This document shows positions 16,793 through 25,924 of a DNA stretch of 64,000 nucleotides, piece after piece. The stretch is from Brachybacterium sp. UMB0905. GTDB taxonomy: Bacteria; Actinomycetota; Actinomycetes; Actinomycetales; Dermabacteraceae. Made by a program: the position numbers and the translations under genes. Every line of letters begins with the position of its first letter. Positions within the stretch are counted from its first letter, which is position 1. The notes beneath the pieces are model-generated. The model was not told the origin of the DNA, did no database searches, and saw only the letters and a list, made by a program, of their open reading frames with translations. The stretch spans positions 37,892 through 101,891 of the forward strand of contig NZ_PNHL01000002.1 of assembly GCF_002871795.1 (NCBI RefSeq), written 5' to 3'.

Positions 16793-18619
16793 GTGAAAGA
16801 GACGATCCGCATCGTGCTGCGGACCCTGTCCGTGCTGCCCGCGCGCTCGCGGCGCTTCCTGTGGAGCTTCGGGGTCGTCATGAGCCTGCTGGCCCTGCTG
16901 GACGTGGTGGCGCTCGGGGCGATCGCGATCGTGATCCCGGGGCTCATGGCCCCCTCCCAGGCGGTGACCGTGCCGCTGCTGGGATGGCAGCTGAAGACCT
17001 TCGAGGAGATGATGATCCTGGTCGGCGCGTTCGTCGCGCTGATCATGATCAAGAGCGGGCTGAACCTGCTGACCATCCGCATCGCCACCCAGCGATTCGC
17101 CCAGCACGAGGTCGCGATCGGACAGCGCCTGTTCCGCGCCTACATGTCCTCCTCCTGGGTGGACCGCACCTCCCGCTCCACGCAGGAGATCATCCGCATG
17201 GTCGACTCCGGGGTCGCCGCGGTGGTGGCCAATGTGCTCATGCCCTCGATGACGGTGCTCGCCGAATTCGCAACCATCACGGTGATCAGCATCGGACTGA
17301 TCATCATGGACTGGCGGATCGCCCTGGCCACGTTCGTGTACCTGGGGTTGATCGCGCTGATCCTCTCGCGCGTGGTCACCCCGCGGGCGGTCACCAACGG
17401 CGCCGTCAACCGGGACAACTCCCTGGCGGTGGTGCGCCTGCTGGGGGAGGTGATCGCCGCGCTCAAGGAGCTGACGCTCAAGGGCAATGAGGCGCAGGTC
17501 GCGGAGATCGTCGCGGACCGCCGGGCCGCCGCCGCGACCACCCGCGCCTACGCCCAGTACTACAACCAGATGCCGCGCTTCGTGCTGGACGCCGGAATGG
17601 TCGGTGGCTTCGTCGTGGTCGGTGGCGTCGGCTACCTCACCGGGCTGCCGAACGATGGCCCGACCTCCGCGATGACGTCGGTGGCCCTGTTCGCCGTCGC
17701 CGGATTCCGCCTCGTCCCCTCGCTGACCCGCTTCCAGTCCACCCAGAACCGGATCCTCACCAACGCCGCCTTCGCCGACTCCATCATCGACGACATCGAC
17801 TTCGCGCAAGAAGCCGTCGCGCGCACCGAAGAACCGGACAGCGCGACCCTCCCGCCGGGGCTGCATGACATCGAGCTGCAGAACGTCACCTTCACCTACC
17901 CGGCCCGCGAGGAGCCCGCCGTCCGCGACGTCTCCCTGCGCATCCCCGCCGGCAGCTCCGTGGCCGTCGTCGGCACCTCCGGCGCCGGCAAATCCACGCT
18001 CGTGGATCTGCTGCTGGGCCTGCTCACCCCCAGCAGCGGCTGCATCCTGCTGGGCGGCATCGACATGACCACGGTGCTGCGCCAGTGGCGCGCCTCCGTG
18101 GGCTACGTCCCGCAGGAGGTGGCGCTGTTCGACGTCAGTGTGGGGGAGAACGTGGCGCTGACCTGGGACCCTGCAGAGGTCGAGCCCGTACGGGTGCGGC
18201 GTGCCCTAAGCCGCGCACAGATGCTCGAGGTGATCGAATCCCGACCCGATGGCCTCGCCGGACGGCTGGGGGAGCGCGGCACCACCCTCTCGGGCGGGCA
18301 GCGCCAGCGCATCGGGATCGCCCGCGGCCTGTACACCGATCCGAAGGTCCTGGTGATGGACGAGGCCACGAGCGCCTTGGACACCAAGACCGAAGCCGCG
18401 GTCACCGGGTCGATCCGTGAGCTCGGCGGCGAGGTCACCACCATCACGATCGCTCACCGCCTGGCCACCATCCAGCACTGCGACATCGTGTTCTATATGG
18501 CCGACGGCCAGGTCGTCGCCGCCGGCACCTTCGACGAGGTGGTCGCCGAGGTCCCGGCCTTCGCCGAGCAGGCCGCGCTCGCCGGGCTCACCGGACGCGC
18601 CGAGCAGGAGACGCCATGA
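16793..18619 (+). CDS. ABC exporter (fused permease-ATPase), PglK/MsbA-type
   Basis: A 608-residue half-transporter. The transmembrane domain (about 1-330) has six helices. The ATPase has Walker A VVGTSGAGKSTLVDLL (about 394-409), signature LSGGQRQRIGIARGL, Walker B VLVMDEATSALD and switch His in IAHRLATIQ. In glycan loci such proteins flip lipid-linked oligosaccharides (PglK, WlaB). Start at GTG 16793 is supported by AAGGAGGAG upstream. Its stop overlaps the next GT start by 4 bases. A drug or lipid exporter is possible, but the gene set around it argues for a glycan lipid. Confidence 0.85.
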   Translation: MKETIRIVLRTLSVLPARSRRFLWSFGVVMSLLALLDVVALGAIAIVIPGLMAPSQAVTVPLLGWQLKTFEEMMILVGAFVALIMIKSGLNLLTIRIATQRFAQHEVAIGQRLFRAYMSSSWVDRTSRSTQEIIRMVDSGVAAVVANVLMPSMTVLAEFATITVISIGLIIMDWRIALATFVYLGLIALILSRVVTPRAVTNGAVNRDNSLAVVRLLGEVIAALKELTLKGNEAQVAEIVADRRAAAATTRAYAQYYNQMPRFVLDAGMVGGFVVVGGVGYLTGLPNDGPTSAMTSVALFAVAGFRLVPSLTRFQSTQNRILTNAAFADSIIDDIDFAQEAVARTEEPDSATLPPGLHDIELQNVTFTYPAREEPAVRDVSLRIPAGSSVAVVGTSGAGKSTLVDLLLGLLTPSSGCILLGGIDMTTVLRQWRASVGYVPQEVALFDVSVGENVALTWDPAEVEPVRVRRALSRAQMLEVIESRPDGLAGRLGERGTTLSGGQRQRIGIARGLYTDPKVLVMDEATSALDTKTEAAVTGSIRELGGEVTTITIAHRLATIQHCDIVFYMADGQVVAAGTFDEVVAEVPAFAEQAALAGLTGRAEQETP

Positions 18620-19719
18620 CCCGCCCCACCATGTTGTTCCACGCCCCCTACCCGATCCACGGCCGAGCTACCGGCTCCGGGGTGCGCCCCGCCAAGATGC
18701 GCCAGGCCTTCACCGACGCCGGCTATGACGTCATCGAGATCGCCGGCCACGGGGCGGAGCGCGCCCGCGCCCTGCGCGAGCTGCGGTGGAAGCTGTACCG
18801 GGGCCTCCGCCTGGACTTCGCCTACGGCGAGAACTCCACGATGCCGACGCTGCTGACCGAGCCGCACCATCTGCCCACCCACCCGGCCGTGGACCTCAGC
18901 CTGCTGCGCCTGCTGCACCGCCACCGCGTGCCCACCGGCATGTTCTACCGCGATGTGTACTGGCGTTTCCCCGCCTATGTGCAGGACGTCGGCCGCCTGA
19001 TCGCCACCGGCACCACCACCCTCTACCACGCGGAACTGCTGGCGATGCGTCGCTGGCTGAACCGCATCTACCTGCCCTCGCAGAAGATGGCGCCGATGGT
19101 GCCGTGGATCCGCCCTGAGCAGACCGCCCCGCTGCCACCCGGTGCCGCCGTGCACGACAGCCGACGGGAGGCCGTTGGCGAGCTGACCGCGCTGTACGTC
19201 GGCAATGTCTCCGAGTACTACCGCATGCACGAGCTGTTCCGGGCGGTGGACGCCACCGCGGGGGTGCGCCTGATCTTCTGCACCCCACCCGAATCCTGGG
19301 ACGCCGTGCGCGAGCAGTACCCGCTGGGCAGCAGCGGCCGTATCGAGGTGGTCCATGCCCGTGGCGAGGAGCTGCTGCCCCTGTTCGCCCGCGCCCACCT
19401 CACCCTGCTGACCGTGGAGCCGGCCCGCTACCGCGACTTCGCCGCCCCGGTGAAGCTGTTCGAGTACATCGGCCACGGTAAACCCGTGCTCGCCACCACC
19501 GGGACGCACGCCGGAGATCTGGTATCCGAGCTCGGTGCCGGAGCGCAGGTGCCCTACAGCAGCGAGCGCATCGCCGCGGCACTGGCCGCCCTGCGCGATG
19601 ACCGCACGGAGCTGACGGCTCTGACCGATCGCGTCGAAGCGGTGCGCCATGAGCACACCTGGAGCGCCCGGGCACGCACCGTCGCCGCGGATCTCGCGGC
19701 GCTCGATACGCGCGGCTGA
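18616..19719 (+). CDS. Glycosyltransferase, last gene of the rightward sugar operon
   Basis: A 367-residue predicted GT-B enzyme. The N-terminal MLFHAPYPIHGRATGSGVRP resembles the glycine-rich acceptor loop, and the C-terminal half has LLPLFARAHLTLLTVEP and KLFEYIGHGKPVLATTGTHAGDL, the donor-site region of GT4-like enzymes. ATGA overlap with the exporter gene. The 3' end contains a short GC-rich tandem duplication. Donor sugar is not predictable. Confidence 0.78.
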   Translation: MTRPTMLFHAPYPIHGRATGSGVRPAKMRQAFTDAGYDVIEIAGHGAERARALRELRWKLYRGLRLDFAYGENSTMPTLLTEPHHLPTHPAVDLSLLRLLHRHRVPTGMFYRDVYWRFPAYVQDVGRLIATGTTTLYHAELLAMRRWLNRIYLPSQKMAPMVPWIRPEQTAPLPPGAAVHDSRREAVGELTALYVGNVSEYYRMHELFRAVDATAGVRLIFCTPPESWDAVREQYPLGSSGRIEVVHARGEELLPLFARAHLTLLTVEPARYRDFAAPVKLFEYIGHGKPVLATTGTHAGDLVSELGAGAQVPYSSERIAAALAALRDDRTELTALTDRVEAVRHEHTWSARARTVAADLAALDTRG

Positions 19720-19760
19720 CTGAGCGCGGCTGACGACGCGCGACTGACTCCGCGCGACGG
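19710..19760 (+). repeat. 13-14 base degenerate repeat over the stop of the GT gene
   Basis: GCGCGGCTGACTGA at 19710-19723 is followed by GCGCGGCTGACGA (19724-19736), then by the related CGCGCGACTGACTC (19737-19750). The true stop codon lies in the first copy. It fills the space between two convergent genes. Confidence 0.6.
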
Positions 19761-19777
19761 AGCACCGGGCTCGAGAT

Positions 19778-22084
19778 TCAGGGGCGTTGCGAGGCCGCCG
19801 GCTGCTCGGACTGCTGCGCGCGGGCGACGAGGGTGGCGATCGCCCGGATCCATCCGTCGCTCTGCTGCTCGGCGGACAGCTCCCCGGCGTGCGCATCGCT
19901 CGCCGCCTTCGCTGCCCGCACCGCCTGGGTATCCAGTTCCCGCAGCGTGCGGGCCAGATCCTGGGCGGTGAAACCGTCTGTCACCGCGCCCAGCTGCCCG
20001 CCGTGCACCAGGTCCCGCATCTCCGGGGTGGGGGAGACCACGAGCGCCAGACGCGCCTGCACGAAGTCGAACACCTTGTTCGGCAGGGCGTTGGCGAGGT
20101 TGAAGGTGGTGGGCGGGCACACGAACACGCCGACGTCGTAGCTGTTCAGCACCGCGTGCAGATCCGCGTACGGCACCGCATCCAGGACCCGTACCCGCCC
20201 CTCAGGCAGTGCCTGGGCCATGTGGCGCAGCTGCTGCACATAACCGGGATCGCTCGGCACGAGATACATGTCCAGCGTCGCCTCGATCGCCGGATCCGCC
20301 ATCGCCTCGATCATGAGGTCCAGACGCCGCGAGGGCATCGCCCCGCCGGAATGGACGATCCGCAGCGGCTGCTGCACCGCGGTGGGGCGCAGATCCTGGT
20401 ATGGGGCGGCATTGGTGACCACCTCGGCCCGGATCCCGAACTCGCGCGCATACTCCCGCGCCAGCCCCTGCCCGACGGTTGTCACCGAATCGGCGCGGGT
20501 GACATGGGTGCGGCAGATCCAGCGCAGATACGGGGCGACGAACAGCCGCCAGCCCAGACGGTCTTCCTTCTGCCGCGGCGCGTACTCGTGCAGATCCGCA
20601 TGCACTCCGCCGCGCGGCCGCAGCGCGAGAGCCAGCGGCACGGTGTCGACATCATCGGCGAGCACCACATCGGTGCACGGCAGCTCCTGCGCCCGAACCC
20701 ATGCCACGACCTCCTGTTCCCAGTAGGCGCGGTGATACCGGCGAGTGAGCACAAGGGACTTGTCCAGCCGCCACTGCTTGAGCTCATCCGGGATCCGCAG
20801 ATGCTGCGCGGAGCCCTCGGGCGGGGGGCCATAACCGCAGGTCATCACGGTGTGCTGGGCGGCGAGCAGCCGCACCTGCTTCAGCACCCGGGCATCTCGG
20901 GAGATGTCGGAGAAGGACAGCACGAGCACCGTGCCGCGCGGATCATCCGCGCCCTGCGCGGGGCGCGGTGATGTGCGCGGCAGGGACCGATCTGCGGCGA
21001 GGGCTGCGCGATGCACCCGGGCATAGCCAGCCCCGACCACCGGTGCGGAGAACGCATCCCCTATCGTGTCCGCGATCGCCTGGGCAGACAGGTCCCGGGT
21101 GCGTTCATCCACCGCCCGGATCGCGGCGGCGTAGGCCCGAGCATCCTGCTGCGCGACGAGCTGCCCGACCTCCTCACGCGTGTACTCGCCCTGCCCACCC
21201 GTTGCACCGAGCACCACGGGTCGGCCCGCCACGATGGCCTCCGCGGCGGAGACGAAGAAGTTGTCCGCCCGCGTCGGCCCGAAGAACAGATCCGCACGGC
21301 CCAGCGCATCCTGCACCTCGGCGGCATCCACCGCCCCGCGCAGCAGCACGCGCTCGGCGACCCCGAGCTCGCGGGCCCGCTGCGCCGTGGCCTCCTGCAG
21401 GGGGCCAGCGCCCAGCCACTCCAGATGCGCATCGATGTCCTCGTCCACCAGATGGGCCAGCGTTTCGACCGCCAGCAGCGGATCCTTGCGCGGAATCAGA
21501 CCGCCGGTGGAGACCAGGCGCAGCGTCCCATCGGCCCGGTCCCGCCGCGGCATGACCGGCACCGGATCCACGATGCAGGGCACCACATCGGTGGGGCGCT
21601 GCCCGCGCACCGCGCGGATGGGGCGGGCCAGGAACTCGCACACCGCGGTCACCCGGTCCGGCAGGGCCAGCAGACGGCTCAGCACCGGCAGACCCAGTCG
21701 GGCGGCCGTCGGCAGCGTTGCCGGGGTGGTCACCGCCGACCAGTGCTCGGTGTGCACCCACGGCACGCGGGGGCGCCGCAGCGCAAACGGCAGCAGCGCG
21801 GAGAACGCCATCGAATGCACCAGATCAGCGCCGCGCAGTGCCCGCGGCAGCGCCCTGCTCGCCCGCAGGATCTGATCTGGGCGGCGCGGATCCATCGGGA
21901 TGCGCAGCACCTCCAGGCCCTCGTGGACCAGGCGCCGGGAGCCGTCATCATCCGCCGGAGGCACCAGATGCACCACCCGCACGCGCGCGGTGCGGGCGAT
22001 CGCCCGGGCATCGCGCACCACGAACGAGCCGCGTGCGGGCGCGACAGCGGTGGGGAACCAGGTGGTGACGATCGTGACCTTCAT
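19778..22084 (-). CDS. Fused double glycosyltransferase (two GT-B modules)
   Basis: A 768-residue protein about twice normal length. Module 1 (about 1-370) begins MKVTIVTTWFPTAVAPARGS and has LVSTGGLIPRKDPLLAVETL and AEAIVAGRPVVLGATGG, typical of GT4. Module 2 (about 385-760) starts afresh with VLVLSFSDISRDARVLKQVR, has RADSVTTVGQGLAREYA, LRIVHSGGAMPSRRLDLMIE and NALPNKVFDFVQARLALVVS. There is no stop or frameshift between them, so one polypeptide carries two transferases that may add successive sugars. It overlaps the upstream GT gene (22081) by 4 bases. Confidence 0.85.
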   Translation of the reverse strand: MKVTIVTTWFPTAVAPARGSFVVRDARAIARTARVRVVHLVPPADDDGSRRLVHEGLEVLRIPMDPRRPDQILRASRALPRALRGADLVHSMAFSALLPFALRRPRVPWVHTEHWSAVTTPATLPTAARLGLPVLSRLLALPDRVTAVCEFLARPIRAVRGQRPTDVVPCIVDPVPVMPRRDRADGTLRLVSTGGLIPRKDPLLAVETLAHLVDEDIDAHLEWLGAGPLQEATAQRARELGVAERVLLRGAVDAAEVQDALGRADLFFGPTRADNFFVSAAEAIVAGRPVVLGATGGQGEYTREEVGQLVAQQDARAYAAAIRAVDERTRDLSAQAIADTIGDAFSAPVVGAGYARVHRAALAADRSLPRTSPRPAQGADDPRGTVLVLSFSDISRDARVLKQVRLLAAQHTVMTCGYGPPPEGSAQHLRIPDELKQWRLDKSLVLTRRYHRAYWEQEVVAWVRAQELPCTDVVLADDVDTVPLALALRPRGGVHADLHEYAPRQKEDRLGWRLFVAPYLRWICRTHVTRADSVTTVGQGLAREYAREFGIRAEVVTNAAPYQDLRPTAVQQPLRIVHSGGAMPSRRLDLMIEAMADPAIEATLDMYLVPSDPGYVQQLRHMAQALPEGRVRVLDAVPYADLHAVLNSYDVGVFVCPPTTFNLANALPNKVFDFVQARLALVVSPTPEMRDLVHGGQLGAVTDGFTAQDLARTLRELDTQAVRAAKAASDAHAGELSAEQQSDGWIRAIATLVARAQQSEQPAASQRP

Positions 22085-23457
22085 CGGCCGCTCGCCGCCC
22101 GCACCTCGGCCAGCACCCGGCGGTACATCGCGCGCATACCGCGGATCTCCTGCTCCCAGGTCAGTGTCGGGGCGGCAGCCCGGGCCGCCCGCCGATACCG
22201 CTCGGGGGCCTCGAGGATCTCCCGCAGCGCATGCGCGAGGTCCTCCGTGCTCGAACCCTGGAACACCTCCCCGACCTCCAGCTGCTCGACCACCGCACGC
22301 ATATCCGGCAGATCCGCCGCGGCGATCGGCAGCCCCGCCCGGATGGACTCGAACAGCTTGTTGGGCAGCGCATAGCGGTAGGACAGGCAGATCGGGCGCA
22401 CATGCACCACCGCCACATCACCATCGGCCAGGGCATGGGCCACCTCATCGGGCGCCACCGCCCCCACCAGGTGCACCCGCTCCGAGACCCCGTGCTCGGC
22501 GGCCAGCTCCTCCACCTCGGCCAGGGCAGCGGCCTCCCCGTAGCCCAGCAGCACGAAATGCACATCCGCGCTCAGATGGGGCAGCGCCGCGATGGTCTCC
22601 TCGATGCCGCGAGCGGTGGTGATGCGCCCGCCATAGGCGATGACCTTGTCCGTGGCAGACAGGCCCGCCCGCTCTCGCAGCACCCCGGTGGCCCGGTCCG
22701 GCGGCCCATCGGCCAGCGGGACGTTCCGCACCAGGGTGGGCATCTGATCCAGGTTGTAGGTGGTGCGCAGCCAATGCGCGATCGACGGGGAGACGGTGAT
22801 CACCCCATCGGCCTGCCGGATCCCGATCGACTCCACGATGGCCTCCACCAGCGGGGCCAGCAGACGGTCGGAGCGGACATTGCGGTGGCGCCACAGCTCA
22901 TGGGAGTCGTAGATGATCCCCACCGGGCGGCGCGAGAGCGCGCGGATCGCCATGGCGGGCACCAGGGTGTTCGCGTCATTCGCGTGCACCGCATCAGGGC
23001 TGAGGCGCAGCCCGGCGCGCGTGGCGTTGACCCAATAGGTGCCCAGGGCCAGGGTGCGGAAAGCCCGCTCGCCCATGCCGCGCAGCAGCCGCAGCCCCTG
23101 CAGGCGCGCGCGATCCAGCCGGGGACGCGGGCGGGCGCGATGGTCGATGCCGCCCTTGGCGTCGGTGTCATCGCCGGCGCCCGTGCCATGGCTGATCAGC
23201 CCCCGCCACAGCGGTGCCAGCTGCGGCAGCAGACGTTCACTCGTGAACTCGGGCACCCGCTCGAGCTGCAGCCCCTCCCGCAGCGGGATGAGCTCCGCCA
23301 TGCGGCCCAGCTCCCGTCGCTCGACTGCGATGATCCGCACCTCATAGCCCTCATCGCGCAGGGAACCGGACTCTTTGAGAACCCGGGAGTCGTTCGCGCA
23401 GTCGTTGTAGACGAGGACGGCGATGCGAGCGGCCGACCCGGTGGGCGAAGACGTCAT
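22081..23457 (-). CDS. Glycosyltransferase, GT4-like
   Basis: A 458-residue GT-B enzyme. The N-terminus IAVLVYNDCANDSRVLKES resembles the start of module 2 of the neighbouring double GT, so the two may have arisen by duplication. Donor-site features are VIAYGGRITTARGIEETIAA, VHFVLLGYGEA and ALPNKLFESIRAGLPIAAAD. ATG 23457 has GAGGGGACC upstream. With the 768-residue protein it forms a two-gene leftward operon divergent from the epimerase gene. Confidence 0.82.
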   Translation of the reverse strand: MTSSPTGSAARIAVLVYNDCANDSRVLKESGSLRDEGYEVRIIAVERRELGRMAELIPLREGLQLERVPEFTSERLLPQLAPLWRGLISHGTGAGDDTDAKGGIDHRARPRPRLDRARLQGLRLLRGMGERAFRTLALGTYWVNATRAGLRLSPDAVHANDANTLVPAMAIRALSRRPVGIIYDSHELWRHRNVRSDRLLAPLVEAIVESIGIRQADGVITVSPSIAHWLRTTYNLDQMPTLVRNVPLADGPPDRATGVLRERAGLSATDKVIAYGGRITTARGIEETIAALPHLSADVHFVLLGYGEAAALAEVEELAAEHGVSERVHLVGAVAPDEVAHALADGDVAVVHVRPICLSYRYALPNKLFESIRAGLPIAAADLPDMRAVVEQLEVGEVFQGSSTEDLAHALREILEAPERYRRAARAAAPTLTWEQEIRGMRAMYRRVLAEVRAASGR

Positions 23458-23523
23458 GCAAGGTCCCCTCTGGGTGCGCCCGGTCCGTGAGCGGCGCAGT
23501 GCCGGACGGGACCGACCGTTGGC

Positions 23524-23578
23524 TATCGTGGTGCGTGATCACTGTACCTGGGGGCGGCGCCGTCCACGCGGCGCCGCC
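23524..23578 (+). promoter_or_regulatory. Epimerase gene -10 element and 5' UTR hairpin
   Basis: TATCGT at 23524-23529 is a plausible -10. About 25 bases further, GGCGGCGCC (23553-23561) and GGCGCCGCC (23570-23578) form a perfect 9-base-pair GC stem with an 8-base loop, ending about 10 bases before the ribosome binding site GGGAGGA. Role (mRNA stability, or attenuation) is inference. Confidence 0.45.
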
Positions 23579-23603
23579 GACCTGTGAGGGAGGACCCCGC
23601 CCC

Positions 23604-24668
23604 ATGAAGATCCTGTCCGTGGTGGGGGCTCGCCCCCAGTTCGTCAAGCTCGCGGCGATCGCCGATGCGGCCGCCCAGCGTGACGATGTCGAACACATCA
23701 TCGTGCACACCGGCCAGCACTACGACGCGGCGATGAGCGACGTGTTCTTCGCGGATCTGCGGATCCCGGCCCCGGATGTCAACCTCCAGATCGGCTCCGG
23801 CACCCACGGCCGCCAGACCGGTGCGATGCTGGCCGGAATGGACGAGGTCCTCGAGGAGCATCGGCCCGACTGGACCCTCGTGTACGGCGACACCAACTCC
23901 ACCCTGGCCGGCACCCTCTCCGCGGTGAAGATGCACCTGAAGGTCGCGCACCTCGAAGCGGGACTGCGCTCCTTCAACCGCCGTATGCCCGAAGAGCACA
24001 ACCGCGTGCTCACCGACCATGCCGCCGATCTGCTGCTGGCCCCCACCGAGGTGGCTCGTGATCACCTCGCCGCCGAGGGCCTGGCCGAGCGCACCATCGT
24101 CACCGGCGACGTCATGACCGACGTGTGCCTGCGGGTGGCGGAATCCGTCCAGGACACCACCCCGACCCTGCCCGAGGGCATCGACCCCACGGCCGATTAC
24201 GCCGTGGCGACCATCCATCGGGCCGACAACACCGACGACCCTGAGCGTCTGCGCAGCATCGTCGAGGCGCTGCAGGCCCTCGACCTGCCGCTGGCGCTGT
24301 TCGCACACCCGCGCCTGGTGGCACGCGCCGAAGCTGCCGGCATCCCGCTGGCAGGAGGCGCGGTCCATGTGGGGAACCCGGTGGCCTATCCGGAGCTCAT
24401 CGGCGCTGTGCAGCGGGCCCGCGCGGTGGTCACCGACTCCGGGGGCCTGCAGAAGGAGGCCTACCTGCTGGGCACTCCCTGTTCGACCGTGCGCACCGAG
24501 ACCGAGTGGGTGGAGACCCTCGAGGACGGCTGGAACCGCCTGGTCCCTGACCCGGCTGAGCTGACCGACGCCGTGCAGCGACCGCGGCCCACCGGCGAGC
24601 GGCCCCCGTACTACGGCGACGGCACCGCCTCGCTGCGCAGCATCGACGCGCTGCGCGAGCGCGCGTGA
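23604..24668 (+). CDS. wecB: Non-hydrolysing UDP-sugar 2-epimerase, WecB/WbpI type
   Basis: A 354-residue epimerase that inverts C2 through elimination and re-addition of UDP. Signature stretches are VVGARPQFVKLAA, VHTGQHYDAAMSDVFF, VYGDTNSTLAG, VAHLEAGLRSFNRRMPEE and VTDSGGLQKEAY. The SFNRRMPEEHNR and DVFF forms are common in WbpI/WlbD enzymes that act on UDP-GlcNAc(3NAc)A rather than on UDP-GlcNAc, and the window carries the rest of that pathway; the exact substrate is inferred. The start at ATG 23604 has GGGAGGA upstream. It overlaps the next GT by 4 bases (GTGA). Confidence 0.9.
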   Translation: MKILSVVGARPQFVKLAAIADAAAQRDDVEHIIVHTGQHYDAAMSDVFFADLRIPAPDVNLQIGSGTHGRQTGAMLAGMDEVLEEHRPDWTLVYGDTNSTLAGTLSAVKMHLKVAHLEAGLRSFNRRMPEEHNRVLTDHAADLLLAPTEVARDHLAAEGLAERTIVTGDVMTDVCLRVAESVQDTTPTLPEGIDPTADYAVATIHRADNTDDPERLRSIVEALQALDLPLALFAHPRLVARAEAAGIPLAGGAVHVGNPVAYPELIGAVQRARAVVTDSGGLQKEAYLLGTPCSTVRTETEWVETLEDGWNRLVPDPAELTDAVQRPRPTGERPPYYGDGTASLRSIDALRERA

Positions 24669-25924
24669 GACGGGACCGGGCCGCGCGGCGCTCACGCCCT
24701 ACGCGTCGGCGCCGCACCGGCCGGGCGCCGCACGTGGTGCTCGCCAGTCGTGTCTATGCCCCCGAACCGGTGGCGGCGGCCTTCCGCCTGGAGGCGCTCG
24801 TGGATGCCCTCGAACGGGGTGGCGCCGACGTGACCGTGCTGACCTCCATCGCCCCCGGGACCGCGCGGGGGCGCTCTGGGGACCGCCGCATCTCGCGCTG
24901 GCCGGTGCGCCGTGATGCACAGGGCCAGGTGCGCGGCTACCTGTCCTACTTGAGCTTCGATGTACCGCTCGCGCTGCGCCTGCTGCGCCAGCGCCCGTTG
25001 GACGCCCTCGTGCTGGAGCCGCCGCCCACCACGGGGCTGGTGGGGATGATCGCCGCTGCGCTGCGACGGGTGCCCTTCACGTTCTACGCCGCCGATGTCT
25101 GGGCCGATGCCACCGAGTCCGTCGCCGGGGTGCCGCGGATCGTCCGTGCCCTGGTGCGCGGGGCGGAGACCACCGTGTGGCGTCGCGCCGCCCACGTGCT
25201 CACCATCTCCCCGGGCGTGCAGCACCGCGTGGAGCAGCTCATCGGCCCGCGCGAGAGCCTCACGATGGTGGGCAACGGCATCGACACCACGACCTTCACC
25301 CCGGACGGCCCCGACGCCGCAGAGGCGGGGCCGTACTTCGTCTACGCGGGGACGGTCTCCGAATGGCAGGGGGCCGATATTTTCCTTGACGCCTTCGCCA
25401 CGGTGCAGGCCCGCCACCCCGCGGCCCGGCTGCTGTTCTTCTCCGAGGGATCGGGGCGCCAGGCCCTGGCCCGACGGGTGCGCGAGCAGGGCCTGACCGG
25501 CGTGGAGCTGCGGGAGAAGATTCCGCCGCGCGAGGTCGCCGCCCAGCTGCGCGGCGCGGTCGCGGGACTGTCCTCGATCACCCCGGGCCAGGGCTATGAG
25601 TTCGCGCTGCCCACCAAGATCTACGCCGCCACCGCCACCGGCACCCCGGTGATCCACGCGGGGGACGGGGCCGCCCATGAGCGGATCCGCGACCACCAGC
25701 TGGGCTGGGCGGTGCCCCATGACGCCGAGGCCGTGGCCGCCGCGATGCTGCAGGCTCTCGCCGGAGAGGGGACACCGTCCGGCGAGCATCTGCGCGCCTG
25801 GACGGTGGAGCACGCCTCCCTGGCGGGCTGCGCGGACCGGGCCGCGCAGGCGATCCTCGCGGACCTCCCGAGCTCTCCTACAGCAGCGCCCGCACCCCCG
25901 GGATCTGCTTCCCCAGCAGCGTGA
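24665..25924 (+). CDS. Glycosyltransferase, WbuB-like GT4
   Basis: A 419-residue GT-B transferase coupled to the epimerase gene by a GTGA overlap. Motifs: VLASRVYAPEPVAAAFRLEA, ADVWADATESV, VVGNGIDTTTF-like VGNGIDTTTFTP, YFVYAGTVSEWQGADIFLDA and ALPTKIYAATATGTPVIHAG. Being co-translated with the 2-epimerase, it is the best candidate for transferring the epimerised aminouronic acid, although the WbuB family is associated with fucosamine transfer in E. coli. The last 47 bases overlap the convergent acyltransferase gene. Confidence 0.82.
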   Translation: MRRDRAARRSRPTRRRRTGRAPHVVLASRVYAPEPVAAAFRLEALVDALERGGADVTVLTSIAPGTARGRSGDRRISRWPVRRDAQGQVRGYLSYLSFDVPLALRLLRQRPLDALVLEPPPTTGLVGMIAAALRRVPFTFYAADVWADATESVAGVPRIVRALVRGAETTVWRRAAHVLTISPGVQHRVEQLIGPRESLTMVGNGIDTTTFTPDGPDAAEAGPYFVYAGTVSEWQGADIFLDAFATVQARHPAARLLFFSEGSGRQALARRVREQGLTGVELREKIPPREVAAQLRGAVAGLSSITPGQGYEFALPTKIYAATATGTPVIHAGDGAAHERIRDHQLGWAVPHDAEAVAAAMLQALAGEGTPSGEHLRAWTVEHASLAGCADRAAQAILADLPSSPTAAPAPPGSASPAA

